Shown here: one piece after another, positions 26,960 through 34,981 of the stretch
How the letters are laid out: every line of letters begins with the position of its first letter
Position numbering within the stretch: position 1 is the first letter of the stretch
From: Flavobacterium erciyesense
GTDB lineage: Bacteria; Bacteroidota; Bacteroidia; Flavobacteriales; Flavobacteriaceae
Assembly: GCF_018069925.1 (NCBI RefSeq)
Contig: NZ_JAGPXB010000004.1
Span: 124,001 to 188,000 of the forward strand
Direction of reading: 5' to 3'
Length of the DNA stretch: 64,000 nucleotides
Notes under the pieces: model-generated
What the model was told of the DNA's origin: nothing
The model's database searches: none
What the model saw: the letters and a program-made list of their open reading frames with translations, nothing else
Position numbers and translations under genes: made by a program

Positions 26960-28846
26960 ATGACAACAGGTAAAATTAATGTTTCAGTAGAAAACATCTT
27001 TCCCTTAATCAAGAAATTTTTATACAGCGACCACGAAATTTTCTTGAGAGAATTAATTTCGAACGGTACCGATGCCACTTTAAAATTAAAGCATCTGATC
27101 AGTATTGGCGAGGCCAAAGTAGAATACGGCAACCCAATGATCGAGGTAAAAATTGACAAAGAAGGAAAGAAAATCCACATCATCGATCAAGGTTTAGGAA
27201 TGACTGCTGATGAGGTTGAAAAATACATCAATCAAGTTGCTTTTTCAGGAGCCGAAGAGTTCTTAGACAAGTACAAAGATTCTGCTAAAGATTCTGGAAT
27301 TATCGGACATTTTGGTCTTGGTTTTTACTCTGCTTTTATGGTAGCTGAGAAAGTAGAAATCATTACTAAATCATTCAAAGATGAGCCTGCTGCACACTGG
27401 ACTTGTGATGGTAGCCCAGAATTCACATTAGAACCAGCTGATAAAACCACACGTGGTACTGAAATTATTTTGCACGTTGCTGAAGATTCTTTAGAATTTT
27501 TAGAAGACGCCAAAATCAAAGAATTGTTGAACAAGTACAACAAATTCATGCCTATTCCAATTAAATTTGGAACCAAAACACAAACTCTTCCAAAAGCAGA
27601 AGACGCTCCAGAAGATGCCGTTGCCGAAACCATCACTGTAGACAACATCATCAACAACCCAAATCCAGCTTGGACCAAACAACCAACAGAATTGGCTGCT
27701 GAGGATTACAAAGCCTTCTACCACGAGTTGTACCCAATGCAGTTTGACGAACCGTTATTCCACATTCATTTAAATGTAGATTATCCGTTCAACTTAACTG
27801 GTATTTTGTATTTCCCAAAACTAGGATCTGATTTGCAAATCCAAAAAGACAAAATTCAGTTGTACCAAAACCAAGTTTATGTTACCGATAACGTAGAAGG
27901 AATTGTACCTGAATTTTTAATGATGTTAAAAGGTGTGGTAGACTCGCCAGACATTCCATTGAACGTGTCTCGTTCCGGATTGCAAGCTGATGCTGCCGTT
28001 AAAAAAATCTCTAATTACATCACGCGTAAAGTTGCCGATAAATTAAAATCATTGTTCACAGAAAACCGTGAAGATTTTGAGCAAAAATGGAACGACATTA
28101 AAATTGTCTTGGAATACGGAATGTTATCCGAAGACAAGTTTTATGAAAAAGCAGGCGCTTTTGTACTTTACCCAACCGTAGATGGCAAATTCCACACGCT
28201 TGAGGAATTAAAAGAAAAACTAGCTGCCACACAAACCGATAAAGATGGTAAACTGGTGATCTTGTACGCAGGAAACAAGGATGCGCAGCACTCTTACATT
28301 GCTACAGCCAAAGACAAAGGATACGAAGTATTGTTGCTAGATTCGCCAATTATCTCGCACTTAATCCAGAAAATTGAAGGTGACAACAGCAACCTGACTT
28401 TTGTACGTGTCGATTCAGACCATATTGACAACTTGATCAAGAAAGACGAAACTACCATTTCAAAACTTTCAGATGAAGAACAAACCAGCCTAAAAACCGT
28501 TCTAGAAACCATTGTACCAAAACAAACGTACAGCGTACAACTAGAAGCCCTAGACAGCAACTCGGCTCCATTTATCATCACACAGCCAGAATTCATGCGC
28601 CGTATGAAAGAAATGAGCCAAACCGGTGGCGGCGGAATGTTCGGGATGGGCAACATGCCAGAAATGTACAATTTAGTAGTAAACACAAACTCTGAATTGG
28701 CCAGCAGCATCCTAAACAACAAAGACAAAGACGCTCAAGAAAGCCTAGTAAAACAAGCACTAGACTTAGCCAAACTATCTCAAAACTTGCTAAAAGGCGA
28801 AGCCTTAACCGCATTTGTTAAAAGAAGTTTCGAGCTTATAAAATAA
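26960..28846 (+). CDS. htpG: Molecular chaperone HtpG (Hsp90)
   Basis: 628 residues, the usual bacterial Hsp90 size. The N-terminal GHKL ATPase domain (residues 1-~215) shows LRELISNGTDATLKL, IIDQGLGMT, IGHFGLGFYSAF and GTEIILHV. The middle domain has the catalytic-arginine loop region LNVSRSGLQ, and the C-terminal dimerisation domain ends in FELIK without an EEVD motif, as expected for bacteria. It folds clients in the cytosol with DnaK. Unusual detail: Asn-Gly-Thr-Asp-Ala where most HtpGs read Asn-Ala-Ser-Asp-Ala; this seems conservative. Strong terminator at 28881. Confidence 0.97.
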   Translation: MTTGKINVSVENIFPLIKKFLYSDHEIFLRELISNGTDATLKLKHLISIGEAKVEYGNPMIEVKIDKEGKKIHIIDQGLGMTADEVEKYINQVAFSGAEEFLDKYKDSAKDSGIIGHFGLGFYSAFMVAEKVEIITKSFKDEPAAHWTCDGSPEFTLEPADKTTRGTEIILHVAEDSLEFLEDAKIKELLNKYNKFMPIPIKFGTKTQTLPKAEDAPEDAVAETITVDNIINNPNPAWTKQPTELAAEDYKAFYHELYPMQFDEPLFHIHLNVDYPFNLTGILYFPKLGSDLQIQKDKIQLYQNQVYVTDNVEGIVPEFLMMLKGVVDSPDIPLNVSRSGLQADAAVKKISNYITRKVADKLKSLFTENREDFEQKWNDIKIVLEYGMLSEDKFYEKAGAFVLYPTVDGKFHTLEELKEKLAATQTDKDGKLVILYAGNKDAQHSYIATAKDKGYEVLLLDSPIISHLIQKIEGDNSNLTFVRVDSDHIDNLIKKDETTISKLSDEEQTSLKTVLETIVPKQTYSVQLEALDSNSAPFIITQPEFMRRMKEMSQTGGGGMFGMGNMPEMYNLVVNTNSELASSILNNKDKDAQESLVKQALDLAKLSQNLLKGEALTAFVKRSFELIK

Positions 28847-28880
28847 ATATTATATTTTTAGATCGTAAGATTTTTAGAGT

Positions 28881-28927
28881 AAACCTGCAAGCGACCCCGA
28901 AGTATCGGGACTTGCAGGTTTTTTTTT
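28881..28927 (+). terminator. Strong terminator after htpG
   Basis: 11-bp perfect stem AAACCTGCAAG/CTTGCAGGTTT with nine T residues. The loop itself contains a second hairpin (CCCCGA-AGTA-TCGGG). Confidence 0.85.
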
Positions 28928-28959
28928 GGGAGCAGATTAGCCATTTTCAGCAGGCGTAT

Positions 28960-29036
28960 ACTCCCGCTATACGCTATAATCTTTGCTTTTGGCTGCCGCC
29001 ACCGCAAAGGATTTTCGCTGCTATCGGGGCTATTTG
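28960..29036 (-). repeat. Dispersed hairpin repeat, copy C (Flavo-1-like)
   Basis: Minus strand: TAGCCCCGATAGCAGCGAAA, ATCCTTTGC paired with GCAAAGAT across a GC-rich loop, then TATAGCGTATAGCGGGAG. It marks the left edge of the accessory patch. The remaining bases to 29344 hold a half REP-like motif (29138-29178) and AT-rich sequence only. Confidence 0.65.
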
Positions 29037-29344
29037 AGACAGATAATATTTACAAAGTCGTTTTTTTAAAACACAATTTGTAAGATTATTTTAATATATT
29101 TGAGAAATGAATATGGTGAGATGGGACTTCAAATTTCAGCGTGCGAAGTCACAGACATTCTCTCAGCAACTAGTTATAATAACATTTTGTGCTAAAAAGT
29201 AAGAATTCAAGGAGCCGGAAAGGAAGTTTGGATATTTTGCAGTAAAATTACCATTCACAAGAAAATACTAACCGTTCACAAATTTTAATTTTTAATTGAT
29301 CCTTTAAAGTATGATTTTTGAAATGAATTTAAAATAATATCAAT

Positions 29345-30739
29345 ATGAAATCATTTCAAAAATTTTTACTTCTTGGTTTGTTGCCAGTACTAATCATTTC
29401 TATATTTGTTATATCTAGGGGCTCACTATCGGATTTATCCAATATGAGAATCAATTATTTTGTAGCTACTTTCTTTTTAAATATATCATTTAGCAGTGTT
29501 TATGTTTTTGAAAAAATTAAAGGTAGTTTCTTCAAAAAAGTCACTTCTGCAATAATTTGTTTAACTGTTTTTACTACCATTTCGGAACTATATTTTGACT
29601 ATTTTTATCTCTCTAATGTAACAATAAAATTTAATTTTCTTTATCATATATTTCGTTTGTCTTTATCTATTTCGATTTTGTTATTTTATATTTTCATTCT
29701 TGAAGTCAATAAAAAAATGCTTAAAAGAAACGATTTGATTTTTGAAGAAAGTAAGACTTTTTACGTAAAATTAATTTCGGGTTTAACTTTATTTCTGACC
29801 TTTTTTCTGATATTCTTCTACATTTTTGATTATTCAAATTTGTATTCCATAACAGAGGCCTTTGGAATATTATTCTTCAAAATGTTTGGATTTTCATTAT
29901 CTGTTACCACAATTTCTCATTTCTCTATTTATTTATTAAATAAAGTGAACGTTGTAAAAGGTAATTTTCTCTTAATAATATTCTTAACTTCTATAATTTC
30001 ATTGCCCTCAATTGCTTTTTTGGGTTTTCCAAATTCAATGAACTTCTACTCTGGATTTATTGGCTCATTTTATGCTATACAATTATTTGTTCCTGCTTTT
30101 ATTATTTTTGTACTATTTTTCAGGTTGGATAAAAAAAATAAAAACAGACAAATTTGGAACCTACAAAAATTAAATTCAAAGCGAGAAGCTGAATATCTCG
30201 AACTAAAAAATCAAATAAATCCACATTTTTTATTTAACAATATGAATGTGATGATTTCATTAATAGAATTAGATCCTAAAAAAGCAGTTGCTTTTGGTCA
30301 TAATTTATCAAATGTTTACAGGTATTATCTAAAAAATCAAACAGAAGATTTTGTTTCTTTAAAAGAAGAAATGGATTTCATTAACGAATATTTGGAAATT
30401 TATAAATCGAAATTTGAATCAGGATTTGAGTTTAACTTGAATTTTAGTACAGATACTGATTTTAATATTTTATCCTCTTGCTTACAAGAAATTATTGATA
30501 ACTTTTTTAAGCACAATATTTTAGATGAAAATATTCCATTGCTAATTAATTTTGATATTGATAATAATTATCTTGTAATTTCAAATTCTAAAAACTTGAA
30601 ACAAAAAGTTCAGTCAACTTTTATAGGTTTAGAAAATATCAATAATCGATATAAAATACTAATTAACAAGGAGATAGAAGTAATAAATGGCGTTGAATTA
30701 TTTATTGTAAAATTACCCATTGTTAAAATTCAGGAATAA
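29345..30739 (+). CDS. LytS-type sensor histidine kinase
   Basis: 464 residues. About eight hydrophobic spans fill residues ~7-260, followed by a short linker and a His_kinase (PF06580-type) domain with the phospho-acceptor motif QINPHFLFNNMN (histidine ~292) and an N box (EIIDNFFKHN). The terminal FIGLENINNRYKIL corresponds to the G2 region; the DxGxG G1 motif is absent, as in many LytS relatives. It presumably signals to the LytTR regulator whose ATG overlaps its stop (TAATG, 30737-30741). Codon use is visibly AT-rich compared with htpG. The stimulus is unknown. Confidence 0.9.
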   Translation: MKSFQKFLLLGLLPVLIISIFVISRGSLSDLSNMRINYFVATFFLNISFSSVYVFEKIKGSFFKKVTSAIICLTVFTTISELYFDYFYLSNVTIKFNFLYHIFRLSLSISILLFYIFILEVNKKMLKRNDLIFEESKTFYVKLISGLTLFLTFFLIFFYIFDYSNLYSITEAFGILFFKMFGFSLSVTTISHFSIYLLNKVNVVKGNFLLIIFLTSIISLPSIAFLGFPNSMNFYSGFIGSFYAIQLFVPAFIIFVLFFRLDKKNKNRQIWNLQKLNSKREAEYLELKNQINPHFLFNNMNVMISLIELDPKKAVAFGHNLSNVYRYYLKNQTEDFVSLKEEMDFINEYLEIYKSKFESGFEFNLNFSTDTDFNILSSCLQEIIDNFFKHNILDENIPLLINFDIDNNYLVISNSKNLKQKVQSTFIGLENINNRYKILINKEIEVINGVELFIVKLPIVKIQE

Positions 30740-31470
30740 TGACCGTAATTATAATAGAAGATGAAATTCCGGCAGGAAAACGCTTAGAAAGATTATTAGT
30801 AGAAAAAAACATAACCGTTTTTACTATTTTACAATCTACGATTGAGGCTGTAAATTGGTTTCGAAATAACCATCATCCCGATTTAGTTTTTATGGATATA
30901 AAACTGAGAGATGATTTATGCTTTAAAATTTTTAAAAAAGTTGAAATTCAATCTAAAATAATATTCACAACTGCTTTTGATGAATACGCATTAAAAGCTT
31001 TTGAATACAATTCAATTGATTATTTATTGAAACCCATCGCTGTTGAAAGACTTGATAAATTATTTGTAAAGATAAAAAATAATAATTTACTGAACACCAA
31101 CCAAAATGATTTAAAAACATTAGAGAATGCTTTACAAGTAGAGTTTAAAACTTCTTTTTTAGTATCTACTGGAAGTGCTTTAAAGAAAATTGTTATGGAA
31201 GAAATTGTGTATTTTAAGAGCGAAAATAATACTACTTTTTTGACTACAAAAGATTTTAAAAGCTACATAATAAGTCAATCTTTAGAACTTTTAGAAAATC
31301 AATTGAATCCAAAAATATTCTTCAGAATAAGTAGAAAAATTATCATCAATAAAAATTTCATTAAGCAGATATCTAATTTTAATTTAACCCTCACAACTAT
31401 AAATATATCTGATGATTTCAAAATAAGTCGATCAAGAGTAAAGGCATTTTTGGAATTCTACAAACAATAA
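30739..31470 (+). CDS. LytTR-family response regulator
   Basis: 243 residues. The receiver domain (residues 1-~120) has EDE acidic pocket, the phospho-acceptor Asp53 in LVFMDIKL, the T in FTTAFDEYAL and K in DYLLKP. The LytTR DNA-binding domain spans residues ~140-243 (IVYFKSENNTTFL ... ISRSRVKAFLEFYKQ). It overlaps the kinase gene by one base (TAATG), so translation is coupled. No target genes can be named; the RDD membrane protein and the ParDE genes are merely close. Confidence 0.93.
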   Translation: MTVIIIEDEIPAGKRLERLLVEKNITVFTILQSTIEAVNWFRNNHHPDLVFMDIKLRDDLCFKIFKKVEIQSKIIFTTAFDEYALKAFEYNSIDYLLKPIAVERLDKLFVKIKNNNLLNTNQNDLKTLENALQVEFKTSFLVSTGSALKKIVMEEIVYFKSENNTTFLTTKDFKSYIISQSLELLENQLNPKIFFRISRKIIINKNFIKQISNFNLTLTTINISDDFKISRSRVKAFLEFYKQ

Positions 31471-31507
31471 AGTTATAAGTACTCTGCTGTGCGAATGTCT
31501 CTGACCC

Positions 31508-31536
31508 CCGCTACCGCACGAATCCTTTCGTGTGGT
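31508..31536 (+). repeat. REP hairpin left of the RAYT gene
   Basis: 29-bp element containing ACCGCACGAA-TCC-TTTCGTGTGGT, a stem with one G-T wobble. Its exact reverse complement sits at 32156-32184, so the RAYT gene is bracketed in inverted orientation. Confidence 0.75.
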
Positions 31537-31579
31537 GCGTACTTAAAGAACCTAATTTGATAACTCTAAAGAAATATTT

Positions 31580-32146
31580 ATGAGTAGAAATTATAAATTC
31601 CATAATCCAGAGGGATTGTATTTCATAAGTTTTGCAGTGGTAGGTTGGCTAGATGTGTTTACTAGGAATGAGTATAAAGATTTGTTTTTAGAAAGTTTGG
31701 TTTTTTGTCAAAAAAATAAAGGATTAGAAATTCATGCGTGGTGTATAATGAGTAATCATGTGCATTTAGTTTTTAGAAGTATAAACGATCAAAAACCGGA
31801 TTTATTGATTGGAGATTTGAAAAGATTTACTAGTCAATCTATTGTAAAAAGTATTCAAGAAAATTCTAAGGAAAGTAGAAAAGAGTTCTTATTAGATTTT
31901 TTTAAGAAAGAAGCTGAAAAAAGTTCTAACGTAAAGCACTATCAGTTTTGGCGACATGATAACAAACCAATCGAACTTTGGAGTAATAAAGTTATTCAAC
32001 AAAAGATAGATTATGTGCACAATAATCCTGTGGAAGAAGGTTTAGTTTACAAACCAGAAGATTATGTGTATAGTAGTGCTATTGATTATTCAGGACAAAA
32101 AGGTTTAGTTGATGATGTCATCGTTTTTAGAATGTTCAGTGATTAA
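31580..32146 (+). CDS. REP-associated tyrosine transposase (RAYT, Y1_Tnp)
   Basis: 188 residues, a typical RAYT. The metal-binding HUH motif is HVHLVF (His60 and His62) and the catalytic Tyr is in KIDYVHNNPVEEG (Tyr145), the characteristic RAYT signature. Single-strand endonuclease/ligase of the IS200/IS605-related Y1 group; RAYTs cut and join REP hairpins. The gene is framed by the inverted REP hairpins 31508-31536 and 32156-32184, exactly as expected for a RAYT with its substrate. It is a domesticated-type single-copy transposase, not an IS200 copy. Active-site residues are intact. Confidence 0.93.
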   Translation: MSRNYKFHNPEGLYFISFAVVGWLDVFTRNEYKDLFLESLVFCQKNKGLEIHAWCIMSNHVHLVFRSINDQKPDLLIGDLKRFTSQSIVKSIQENSKESRKEFLLDFFKKEAEKSSNVKHYQFWRHDNKPIELWSNKVIQQKIDYVHNNPVEEGLVYKPEDYVYSSAIDYSGQKGLVDDVIVFRMFSD

Positions 32147-32155
32147 GTAGAAAGT

Positions 32156-32184
32156 ACCACACGAAAGGATTCGTGCGGTAGCGG
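32156..32184 (-). repeat. REP hairpin right of the RAYT gene
   Basis: Exact 29-bp reverse complement of 31508-31536, reading ACCACACGAAAGGATTCGTG onward; begins 9 bp after the RAYT stop. Confidence 0.75.
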
Positions 32185-32211
32185 TGATGAAACCAAGTAT
32201 ACTATTTTGAA

Positions 32212-32649
32212 ATGACAAAAATTAATTATTTAGTACGTCGAGCTAGTTCGGCTGTAGTGGATTTGCTTGTATTTGCTATTTGCTGCAAACTTTTAGAACC
32301 AATTTTCGGAGAAAAAAATCTTGATGGCACCTATTCTTTTGACAGTGGTTTGGTACTTATTTTATTTTATTCTTTTTACTTAATTCAAGATATTTTTTTC
32401 AAAAAAACAATTGGAAAATATTTGCTAAAACTAGAATTAAACTTTGAAAAACCATCGGATTTAAATGGGTATCGCAAGTATTTAAAAATAGTGTTAAGAA
32501 GGCTTTTTGATTTGATAGAGTTAGTTTGTCCTTTGATTTATATTCTATTTATAATTTCCACAAAAAACAATCAAAAGTTAGGAGATTTAATTTCTAAAAT
32601 TACTGTAAGACCAGTATACACAGCTCCCCCAGCTGCTCGAAGTATTTAA
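32212..32649 (+). CDS. RDD-family membrane protein
   Basis: 145 residues. The RDD pattern is present: RRASSAVVDLLVFAI (Arg/Asp in span 1), FKKTIGKYLLKL and LRRLFD, with final LGDLISKITV. Three hydrophobic spans are seen. Function of RDD proteins is poorly known; some are ion or osmolyte transporters. The C-terminal eight residues (APPAARSI) are encoded by the first part of a dispersed repeat (32622-32689), so the ancestral stop codon may have been lost by repeat insertion. No operon partners; separated from the RAYT by 65 bp including its REP. Confidence 0.85.
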   Translation: MTKINYLVRRASSAVVDLLVFAICCKLLEPIFGEKNLDGTYSFDSGLVLILFYSFYLIQDIFFKKTIGKYLLKLELNFEKPSDLNGYRKYLKIVLRRLFDLIELVCPLIYILFIISTKNNQKLGDLISKITVRPVYTAPPAARSI

Positions 32650-32689
32650 AATAAAACATTCTTAAAACTGTAGGCTGCTGTACGAATGT
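32622..32689 (+). repeat. Direct repeat, copy 1, left of parDE
   Basis: 68 bp from AGCTCCCCCAGCTGCTCGAAG to GGCTGCTGTACGAATGT. The first 28 bp are inside the RDD reading frame. Matched by copy 2 at 33401-33466 on the other side of the toxin-antitoxin genes. Confidence 0.75.
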
Positions 32690-32746
32690 GTGTGGCAATA
32701 CGCTAAAAATTAGGATGCGAGGTCAAGGACATTCGCGTAGCAGCTA
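32670..32746. repeat. REP-like hairpin half-sites
   Basis: GGCTGCTGTACGAATGT (32673-32689) pairs imperfectly with GACATTCGCGTAGCAGC (32728-32744), enclosing ~38 bp. Related half-sites are at 29138-29178, 31482-31498 and 33451-33548. Confidence 0.6.
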
Positions 32747-32790
32747 GTTAGCAGTAACTTTTGCGCAAAAATCGAAAAAAATTCAATTTA

Positions 32791-32812
32791 ATACCAATTA
32801 TTGGTATCTTTG
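32791..32812 (+). promoter_or_regulatory. parDE promoter with palindromic operator
   Basis: Perfect 17-bp palindrome ATACCAAT-T-ATTGGTAT (32791-32807) overlapping the -7 element TATCTTTG (32805-32812), 12 bp before the antitoxin ATG. A bound antitoxin dimer would occlude the promoter. No standard TTTG -33 is present. Confidence 0.65.
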
Positions 32813-32824
32813 ATAAAAAAAATT

Positions 32825-33070
32825 ATGGCACGAAATACATCAATATTATTAGGAGACTATTTTGAAAACTTTATCAACGAACAAATTTCTACAGGAAAAT
32901 ATAGTTCAGTAAGTGAAGTTGTTAGAACTGCTTTAAGAGTTTTTGAGCAAGAAGAAATTAAAACAAAATCTCTAATCAATGAACTAAAAATTGGTGAAAA
33001 GAGTAGTAAAATCAGAAATTTTGACCGCAATAAAAATCTTGAAATACTCAAAGCTAATTTTCAAAAATAA
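32825..33070 (+). CDS. parD: ParD-type antitoxin
   Basis: 81 residues from ATG 32825; an upstream in-frame TTG (32801) is inside the operator and promoter and is rejected. The ribbon-helix-helix N-terminus (NTSILLGDYFENFINEQISTG, then YSSVSEVVRTALRVFEQEE) matches the ParD/CC2985 family, which binds DNA with this part and wraps ParE with the disordered C-terminal tail (residues ~50-81). The palindrome overlapping its -7 box fits autoregulation. Stop overlaps the toxin ATG by one base (TAATG). Confidence 0.9.
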   Translation: MARNTSILLGDYFENFINEQISTGKYSSVSEVVRTALRVFEQEEIKTKSLINELKIGEKSSKIRNFDRNKNLEILKANFQK

Positions 33071-33369
33071 TGCCAGCGTATATAATTAGTGAAAAGGCAT
33101 TAGAAGACATTAATAACATTTGGATTTATACGGCCGAAAATTGGTCTGTTGAACAAGCAGATCGATATTATAACTTAATCATTGACGAAATTGAATATAT
33201 CGTCGATAATTTAGATATGGCTCGTGACTTTGGGGAAATTAGAAAATCATATAGATACTCAAAAGTAAAATCACATTTAATTTTCTTTAAAAAAGATAAA
33301 GCAAATGAAATTGAAGTCGTTAGAATTTTACACGAAAGAATGAATATTGAAAACCGATTAGCGGAATAA
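33070..33369 (+). CDS. parE: ParE-type toxin (RelE/ParE superfamily)
   Basis: 99 residues. It shows the ParE pattern: YIISEKALEDINNIWIYTAENW in the first helices, EIEYIVDNLDMARDFGEIR, then SHLIFFKKDK and VVRILHERMN at the C-terminus, the core strand of RelE-fold toxins. ParE proteins poison DNA gyrase; RelE proteins cut mRNA, so the exact target is inferred from the ParD partner. Translationally coupled to the antitoxin by TAATG. The pair sits between direct repeats, suggesting acquisition as a mobile addiction module. Confidence 0.9.
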   Translation: MPAYIISEKALEDINNIWIYTAENWSVEQADRYYNLIIDEIEYIVDNLDMARDFGEIRKSYRYSKVKSHLIFFKKDKANEIEVVRILHERMNIENRLAE

Positions 33370-33400
33370 ATAAAAAAGCCATCTGCTAATCGATTAGACG

Positions 33401-33466
33401 GCTCCCCCAGCTGATCGAAGTGTTTAAAAAAAACATTCACATAACTCTAGGCTGCTGTACGAATGT
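33401..33466 (+). repeat. Direct repeat, copy 2, right of parDE
   Basis: 66 bp from GCTCCCCCAGCTGATCGAAG to GGCTGCTGTACGAATGT, ~85% similar by eye to copy 1; starts 31 bp after parE. Confidence 0.75.
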
Positions 33467-33552
33467 ACCAGCTGATCTAAGTGTTTAAAAAAAGTTCTTA
33501 AAAAATTTGGACTGCTGTGCGACCTCAGAAACATTCGCAAAGCAGCTAATGT
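33467..33552 (+). repeat. Direct repeat, copy 3, with REP-like end
   Basis: Adjacent partial copy starting ACCAGCTGATCTAAGTGTTT, with GGACTGCTGTGCGA and an ACATTCGCAAAGCAGC half-site at 33531-33546 pairing with it. The preceding gene-free stretch holds nothing else. Confidence 0.65.
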
Positions 33553-33602
33553 AAAAAAAAAGTCAAACTATCAAATTGTTGAATTAAACTTTGTAGCAAA
33601 AT

Positions 33603-34301
33603 ATGAAATACAAACTAGAAATACCCAAACCATGCCACACAGATTGGAATTCCATGAGTGCTACAAATCAAGGTAAATTTTGCGCAAGTTGTAAAAAAGA
33701 AGTTATCAATTTTGAGTTTTTGACCAATGCTCAAATTTTGAGTAGAATATCGAGTAGCACATCCGTTTGCGGTAGATTATCTAAAAATCAAATTAATTCA
33801 GAGTTTACAAATTCAAATCCTACACCAGCGCCTTTTTGGGGAGTACTTTTTAGTTTTACGTCTCTTTTGACCGCATTGCCAGTATTGGCTCAAAAAGAAA
33901 AAGCGAAAATAGAAATTATTGAGTCGAAATCTAGCTCTGCTACTGCAGAACATACAGACACTACTTTTGTAACCGTATCAGGTATTGTTTTAGAAAAATT
34001 AACCGCTGATGCAAAAACAAGCACACCACTTCCCGGAGCAGTGATTGAACATAAACAATCTAAAACAAGTGTAAGAACAAATTTCAACGGGACATTTACA
34101 ATTAAGATACCATTCAAAGATTATTCAAAATCGAAGTGGCTACTTGTTCATTACATCGGAATGGAAAGTAAAGAAATTGAAGTACTGAAAACAACAAACA
34201 ATCTTAAAATAGAAATGATTCCGACTGAAATGATGATGGGAGAGGTTGTTATTGTCCGTAAGCGAAATATCTTTGATAGAATTAGAAGTCTATTTCGTTG
34301 A
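33603..34301 (+). CDS. Cys-rich membrane protein with carboxypeptidase-like regulatory domain
   Basis: 232 residues. The N-terminus is cytosolic with four cysteines (Cys11, Cys27, Cys30, Cys56: KPCHTDW, KFCASCKK, SVCG), which could form a zinc site. A membrane span lies at residues ~78-97 (FWGVLFSFTSLLTALPVL). The extracytoplasmic part (residues ~120-210) has a carboxypeptidase-D regulatory-like beta-sandwich pattern (GAVIEHKQSKTSVRTNFNGTFTIKIPF). The tail NIFDRIRSLFR is basic. Similar architecture occurs in other Flavobacterium genomes (from memory). Function unknown; an interior Zn-binding head on a surface beta domain is unusual. Confidence 0.8.
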   Translation: MKYKLEIPKPCHTDWNSMSATNQGKFCASCKKEVINFEFLTNAQILSRISSSTSVCGRLSKNQINSEFTNSNPTPAPFWGVLFSFTSLLTALPVLAQKEKAKIEIIESKSSSATAEHTDTTFVTVSGIVLEKLTADAKTSTPLPGAVIEHKQSKTSVRTNFNGTFTIKIPFKDYSKSKWLLVHYIGMESKEIEVLKTTNNLKIEMIPTEMMMGEVVIVRKRNIFDRIRSLFR

Positions 34302-34462
34302 TTTTTTACCGATTTATTGTTTTGGCAATCACTGCTATTTCTTGATGATTTTCTAAAACAGTACTTTTTATGTATCGCTATTTCAGGACAAGACAATTGC
34401 AGAAATCTAAAAAACAGCTACATTTATTTTTTTATCTAGTAATAAACTTAATTTCAACAACA

Positions 34463-34921
34463 GTGAAAACACGTAACACCATAATCTTGATGCTGTTTTT
34501 TAATTCGATAGCATTCGGTCAAGTTTCAAATGAAACCCACAAAAAACAAATTCAGAATTTAGTACTCGAATCGTTTGATGAAATTTGGTCCAAACTAGAA
34601 CCTAAGAACATTGAGAAATACTACACCAAAGATTTCCTGCTATTGGAACACGGCGAAGTTTGGAATAACGATACCATTGCAGCACATTTGAACAAAGCCA
34701 AACTCAAATTACCCATGCCAAAACGAGTAAACACAATTGAAATTATTGATATAAAAGTGACCAACAAAACGGCTTGGGTGGCCTACCACAACTATGCAAC
34801 TATTTCTGTTGATGATAAAGTTATTAGAAAAGCGCATTGGCTAGAAAGTGCTACGGCCATTTTAACCGATAAAGGCTGGAAGTTTGACATGTTGCATTCT
34901 ACTAGAGTGAAAAGTGAGTAA
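34463..34921 (+). CDS. Secreted nuclear transport factor 2-like (SnoaL/DUF4440-type) protein
   Basis: 152 residues if the GTG at 34463 is used, which gives a clean signal peptide (KTRNTIILMLFFNSIAFGQ). An ATG at 34370 would give 183 residues with an additional hydrophobic stretch; it cannot be excluded. The body has the cone-shaped NTF2-like pattern (DEIWSKLEPKNIEKYYTKDFLLLEHGEVW, and AWVAYHNYATI with WLESATAIL and WKFDMLHSTR at the C-terminus). Such small domains often bind a ligand or catalyse isomerisations. No partner gene is visible. It ends 60 bp before a shared terminator with the next, opposite gene. Confidence 0.75.
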   Translation: MKTRNTIILMLFFNSIAFGQVSNETHKKQIQNLVLESFDEIWSKLEPKNIEKYYTKDFLLLEHGEVWNNDTIAAHLNKAKLKLPMPKRVNTIEIIDIKVTNKTAWVAYHNYATISVDDKVIRKAHWLESATAILTDKGWKFDMLHSTRVKSE

Positions 34922-34981
34922 AAAAAATGCTGGAAAATATTATACTTACAACTGAGCAACAAAACCCTACTGTAAAAAAAT

